Source: Candidatus Methanoplasma sp. (GTDB lineage Archaea > Thermoplasmatota > Thermoplasmata > Methanomassiliicoccales > Methanomethylophilaceae). From it: 14,195 nt of DNA. This document shows positions 13,404 through 14,195 of the stretch, piece by piece (positions within the stretch are counted from its first letter, which is position 1; every line of letters starts with the position of its first letter). A program made the translations under genes and the position numbers. The stretch is from contig JAITCQ010000105.1 of the NCBI GenBank assembly GCA_031283015.1, forward strand, positions 1 through 14,195. Direction: 5' to 3'. The notes below the pieces were generated by a model. The model did no database searches and had not been told where the DNA came from. It saw only the letters and a list, made by a program, of their open reading frames with translations.

Positions 13404-14195
13404 TCAGCGGCACTCGATCGTCACCTTGTCGGTGATCACTCCTTTCGGTATGACGTACTCTCCGCCTGATCCGGGGAGGAGCGTCTTCTTCACCCCGCCC
13501 TCTCCGATGCTGTATGTCACCGTTACGGCTCCCGACCCTCCGGTTATGATGAATGCGTATGGTCTCTTTCTGCGGGCCTTGTTCTCTCCGATTATCTTTC
13601 CGGTGATCTCTATCTTGATGACCTCATATTTCTTCCTTAAGAAGAAGAGTAACAAAAACAGGAAGAACAGTAGCAGCAGAACTATCAGTGCGAGCGCCCA
13701 CCACGGGAAACCGTTGTCTTCCGCAAAGTACACGCTGAGCTGAATCGATGATCCCACATCGGCGAACGATATCGTCTCGGCCGTCTGCACGGCAGTTCCT
13801 TCCACCCATCTGTCAAACCTGTATCCGTTGTCCGCATAAGCCCGGATCTCCAGGCTGCTGAACTCCGGCAGGATGACCGTACCTGAGTATCTTACGAAAT
13901 CGCCGTCGCTTATGCTGTATTCAACGTAGCCTTTCCCTTCGGCGGTATCGATCCTGAGAGTGATATCCGTCCTCGGGTCCCTGCTGAGCACCTGTATAGT
14001 GTGACTTGTCGTCACATTATAGAATGTGTACGAACCGGCGTCTATCTGCGCCTGCGTAAGGTGCACTCCGTCCACGATCACCTCTCCTACGTAAGCACCG
14101 GCTGCGGCGGAGAACGAGAAGGTCCTGCTGGACCCTGCCGAGACCGCCACGGTCCCTGCGGGAGAGATCGTCGTCCTCGAGTCGGAGGTTGCGAC
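13404..14195 (-). CDS. Adhesin-like surface protein, C-terminal part (5' end outside window)
   Basis: The frame is open to the right window edge, so the GTG at 14150 is internal and only the last 263 residues of a larger protein are visible. The outer part has the surface-protein repeat style T-I-SPAG---V-AG-S-R-F-FSAA-G, then GEVIVDGVHLTQAQ and YTFYNVTTSHTIQV. A second module ending LEIRAYADNGYRFDRWVEG followed by ISFADVGSSIQLSVYFA resembles the divergent InlB B-type repeat of bacterial and archaeal adhesins. A single membrane helix (about 13638-13706, FPWWALALIVLL...FFLRKK) anchors it, outside N-terminal. Beyond it is an 80-residue cytoplasmic tail with a basic patch (NKARRKRPYAF) and a glycine-rich beta-like segment, unusually long for an anchor. 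It is followed by a clear terminator. Its partner or ligand is unknown. Confidence 0.75.
   Translation of the reverse strand, partial: VATSDSRTTISPAGTVAVSAGSSRTFSFSAAAGAYVGEVIVDGVHLTQAQIDAGSYTFYNVTTSHTIQVLSRDPRTDITLRIDTAEGKGYVEYSISDGDFVRYSGTVILPEFSSLEIRAYADNGYRFDRWVEGTAVQTAETISFADVGSSIQLSVYFAEDNGFPWWALALIVLLLLFFLFLLLFFLRKKYEVIKIEITGKIIGENKARRKRPYAFIITGGSGAVTVTYSIGEGGVKKTLLPGSGGEYVIPKGVITDKVTIECR

Overview
The window looks archaeal and most resembles a methanogen of the order Methanomassiliicoccales or a close Thermoplasmata relative. This is inference, not proof. The evidence is: AT-rich TATA-like boxes lie about 24-28 bases upstream of several start codons, some of which have no ribosome binding site (leaderless starts); a tRNA-Pro gene lacks an encoded CCA; and the gene set is compact (a partial oxidative TCA branch, a long Sel1-repeat protein, an HAE3/MMPL exporter, an adhesin-like surface protein). 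None of the 14 genes whose stop codon is visible ends in TAG (all TAA or TGA), which fits, but does not prove, a pyrrolysine-decoding lineage.

Layout, left to right. Positions 2-703 (+) hold the C-terminal part of an AcnA-type aconitase cut by the window edge, followed 11 bases later by a DUF4272 protein (715-1923). A tRNA-Pro(CGG) gene (1966-2038) is followed by about 145 bases without a protein gene; they contain a TATA-like box, two stem-loops inside a possible small structured RNA (2071-2146), and the promoter of a divergent SfsA nuclease-like gene (2184-2942, +). A 616-residue Sel1-repeat protein (3020-4870, +) follows. On the minus strand lie an unrecognised small gene (4933-5313), possibly frameshifted at its 5' end, and isocitrate dehydrogenase (5367-6593). 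A divergent 92-base promoter region separates icd from an 853-residue MMPL/RND exporter (6686-9247, +).

Positions 13244-9215 (minus) carry a tightly packed, apparently complete operon for the thiazole half of thiamine and for thiamine phosphate assembly: thiE, thiS, thiF, thiG, thiH, tenI. Four junctions overlap or are 1 base apart. The gene set is the bacterial anaerobic (Clostridia-like) route: a ThiS sulfur carrier, short ThiF adenylyltransferase, ThiG thiazole synthase, radical-SAM ThiH tyrosine lyase as the dehydroglycine source, TenI tautomerase, and ThiE joining thiazole to the pyrimidine. Most archaea are known to make thiazole by a Thi4-type enzyme, so this operon is the most notable feature and suggests lateral acquisition. 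No TPP riboswitch is seen upstream; a TATA-like box and a TGATCA inverted repeat are.

The right edge (13404-14195, minus) is the C-terminal end of a surface-anchored adhesin-like protein with one membrane helix and a basic/beta-rich cytoplasmic tail, followed by a convincing terminator.

Functionally, aconitase plus isocitrate dehydrogenase would supply 2-oxoglutarate, the thi operon supplies thiamine diphosphate, and the exporter, Sel1 and adhesin genes are accessory functions. The two TCA genes are close but on opposite strands, so they are not one operon.
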